This document shows positions 53,904 to 54,032 of a stretch of DNA of 54,032 bases, piece after piece. The stretch comes from Planctomycetota bacterium (GTDB lineage Bacteria; Planctomycetota; UBA8108; JACQVS01), in assembly GCA_028280485.1 (NCBI GenBank), contig JANQLS010000016.1:1-54032 (forward strand), written 5' to 3'. Both the position numbers and the translations under genes were made by a program. Every line of letters starts with the position of its first letter. Positions within the stretch are counted from its first letter, which is position 1. The notes under the pieces were generated by a model that saw nothing but the letters and a program-made list of their open reading frames with translations, ran no database searches and was not told the DNA's origin.

Positions 53904-54032
53904 TTTCTGTTGAAAGTAGGTCGTTCCGACCTACTTTCAAACGCTCCAAGCAGTTCTTCGAACTGCGTCGCTCCACTAAAAATAGGCTAAAAGCCTATTT
54001 TTGTGATTTGCGTGATCCCACGCAAATATAAT
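53899..54032 (+). repeat. Multi-hairpin repeat, copy E (cut by window end)
   Basis: Starts AATTAGTTTCTGTTG, whose TAG is the stop of the lectin gene. Stems: GTTGAAAGTAGGTCG/CGACCTACTTTCAA, GCAGTTC/GAACTGC where copies A and D have GCAAATC/GATTTGC, AAAAATAGGCT/AGCCTATTTTT, and ATTTGCGTG/CACGCAAAT. Changes keep pairing. The 3' part lies beyond the window. Confidence 0.8.

Noticed and set aside
1..54032. CRISPR array, tRNA, rRNA, prophage or transposon genes
   Set aside because: No regularly spaced direct repeats, no tRNA-like TTCGAATCC cloverleaf and no integrase, transposase or phage structural motif was seen in either strand.

Overview
The window looks like a chromosomal segment of a Planctomycetota (PVC group) bacterium with modest GC (roughly mid-40s % by eye). 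The signs are family-level. There is a secreted PVC-type heme-binding protein with propeller, HEAT and two CxxCH sites. There are two secreted SASA (sialate O-acetylesterase-like) proteins, Tat-exported Gfo/Idh/MocA and NHL-type proteins, a TIGR03067-like lipoprotein, formylglycine-generating-enzyme-like (FGE-like) surface proteins, and two exported proteins ending in the planctomycete dockerin-like tail (GDxNxxGxxDxSDA ... FLGT ... CGxDxT ... C). No rRNA, tRNA, CRISPR array, transposase, integrase or phage gene was found, and lineage below phylum cannot be read from the sequence.

Layout. 0-8 kb: a family-4-type uracil-DNA glycosylase, an acidic secreted protein, a SASA protein, and a very large exported M14 carboxypeptidase / S9 dipeptidyl-peptidase fusion, punctuated by copies of a roughly 200-bp multi-hairpin repeat. 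8-13 kb: a threonine dehydratase/serine racemase-like PLP enzyme behind a possible attenuator, a zinc alcohol dehydrogenase-like protein, a membrane-anchored propeller and an M20 peptidase. 13-26 kb: a long minus-strand block of a kinase-like protein with NFG in place of DFG, a HAD hydrolase, an Hsp70-like ATPase with an extra N-terminal beta domain, a dynamin-like GTPase, a coiled-coil lipoprotein and a 1637-residue membrane protein with a degenerate kinase-like N-terminus. The last four are tightly packed (gaps of 66, 1 and 14 nt) and look like one operon. A compact structured RNA with its own terminator lies just upstream of it. I regard this block as the best candidate for an undescribed system.

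26-39 kb: a TIM-barrel epimerase-like protein, a divergent apolipoprotein N-acyltransferase (Lnt)-like protein, a Gfo/Idh/MocA oxidoreductase, an AlkD-like HEAT protein, a tandem metallo-beta-lactamase-fold protein, a lipoprotein, a second SASA protein, DUF3303 and DUF2459-like proteins, a membrane-anchored protein and a Tat-exported propeller. 39-47 kb: an accessory stretch with three paralogous membrane-anchored FGE-like proteins, each followed at once by a small membrane protein or lipoprotein gene, plus two more lipoproteins and a secreted nuclease/phosphatase with a dockerin-like tail. 47-54 kb: the PVC-type heme protein, a small membrane protein, a possible HTH-bearing protein and a C-type-lectin/dockerin-like surface protein, ending in another copy of the multi-hairpin repeat.

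Much of the coding capacity serves the cell envelope and extracytoplasmic breakdown of polymers (peptides, acetylated glycans, sugars). The intergenic space is unusually rich in palindromic repeats of three families. All family names rest on motif recognition by eye; no database search was possible.
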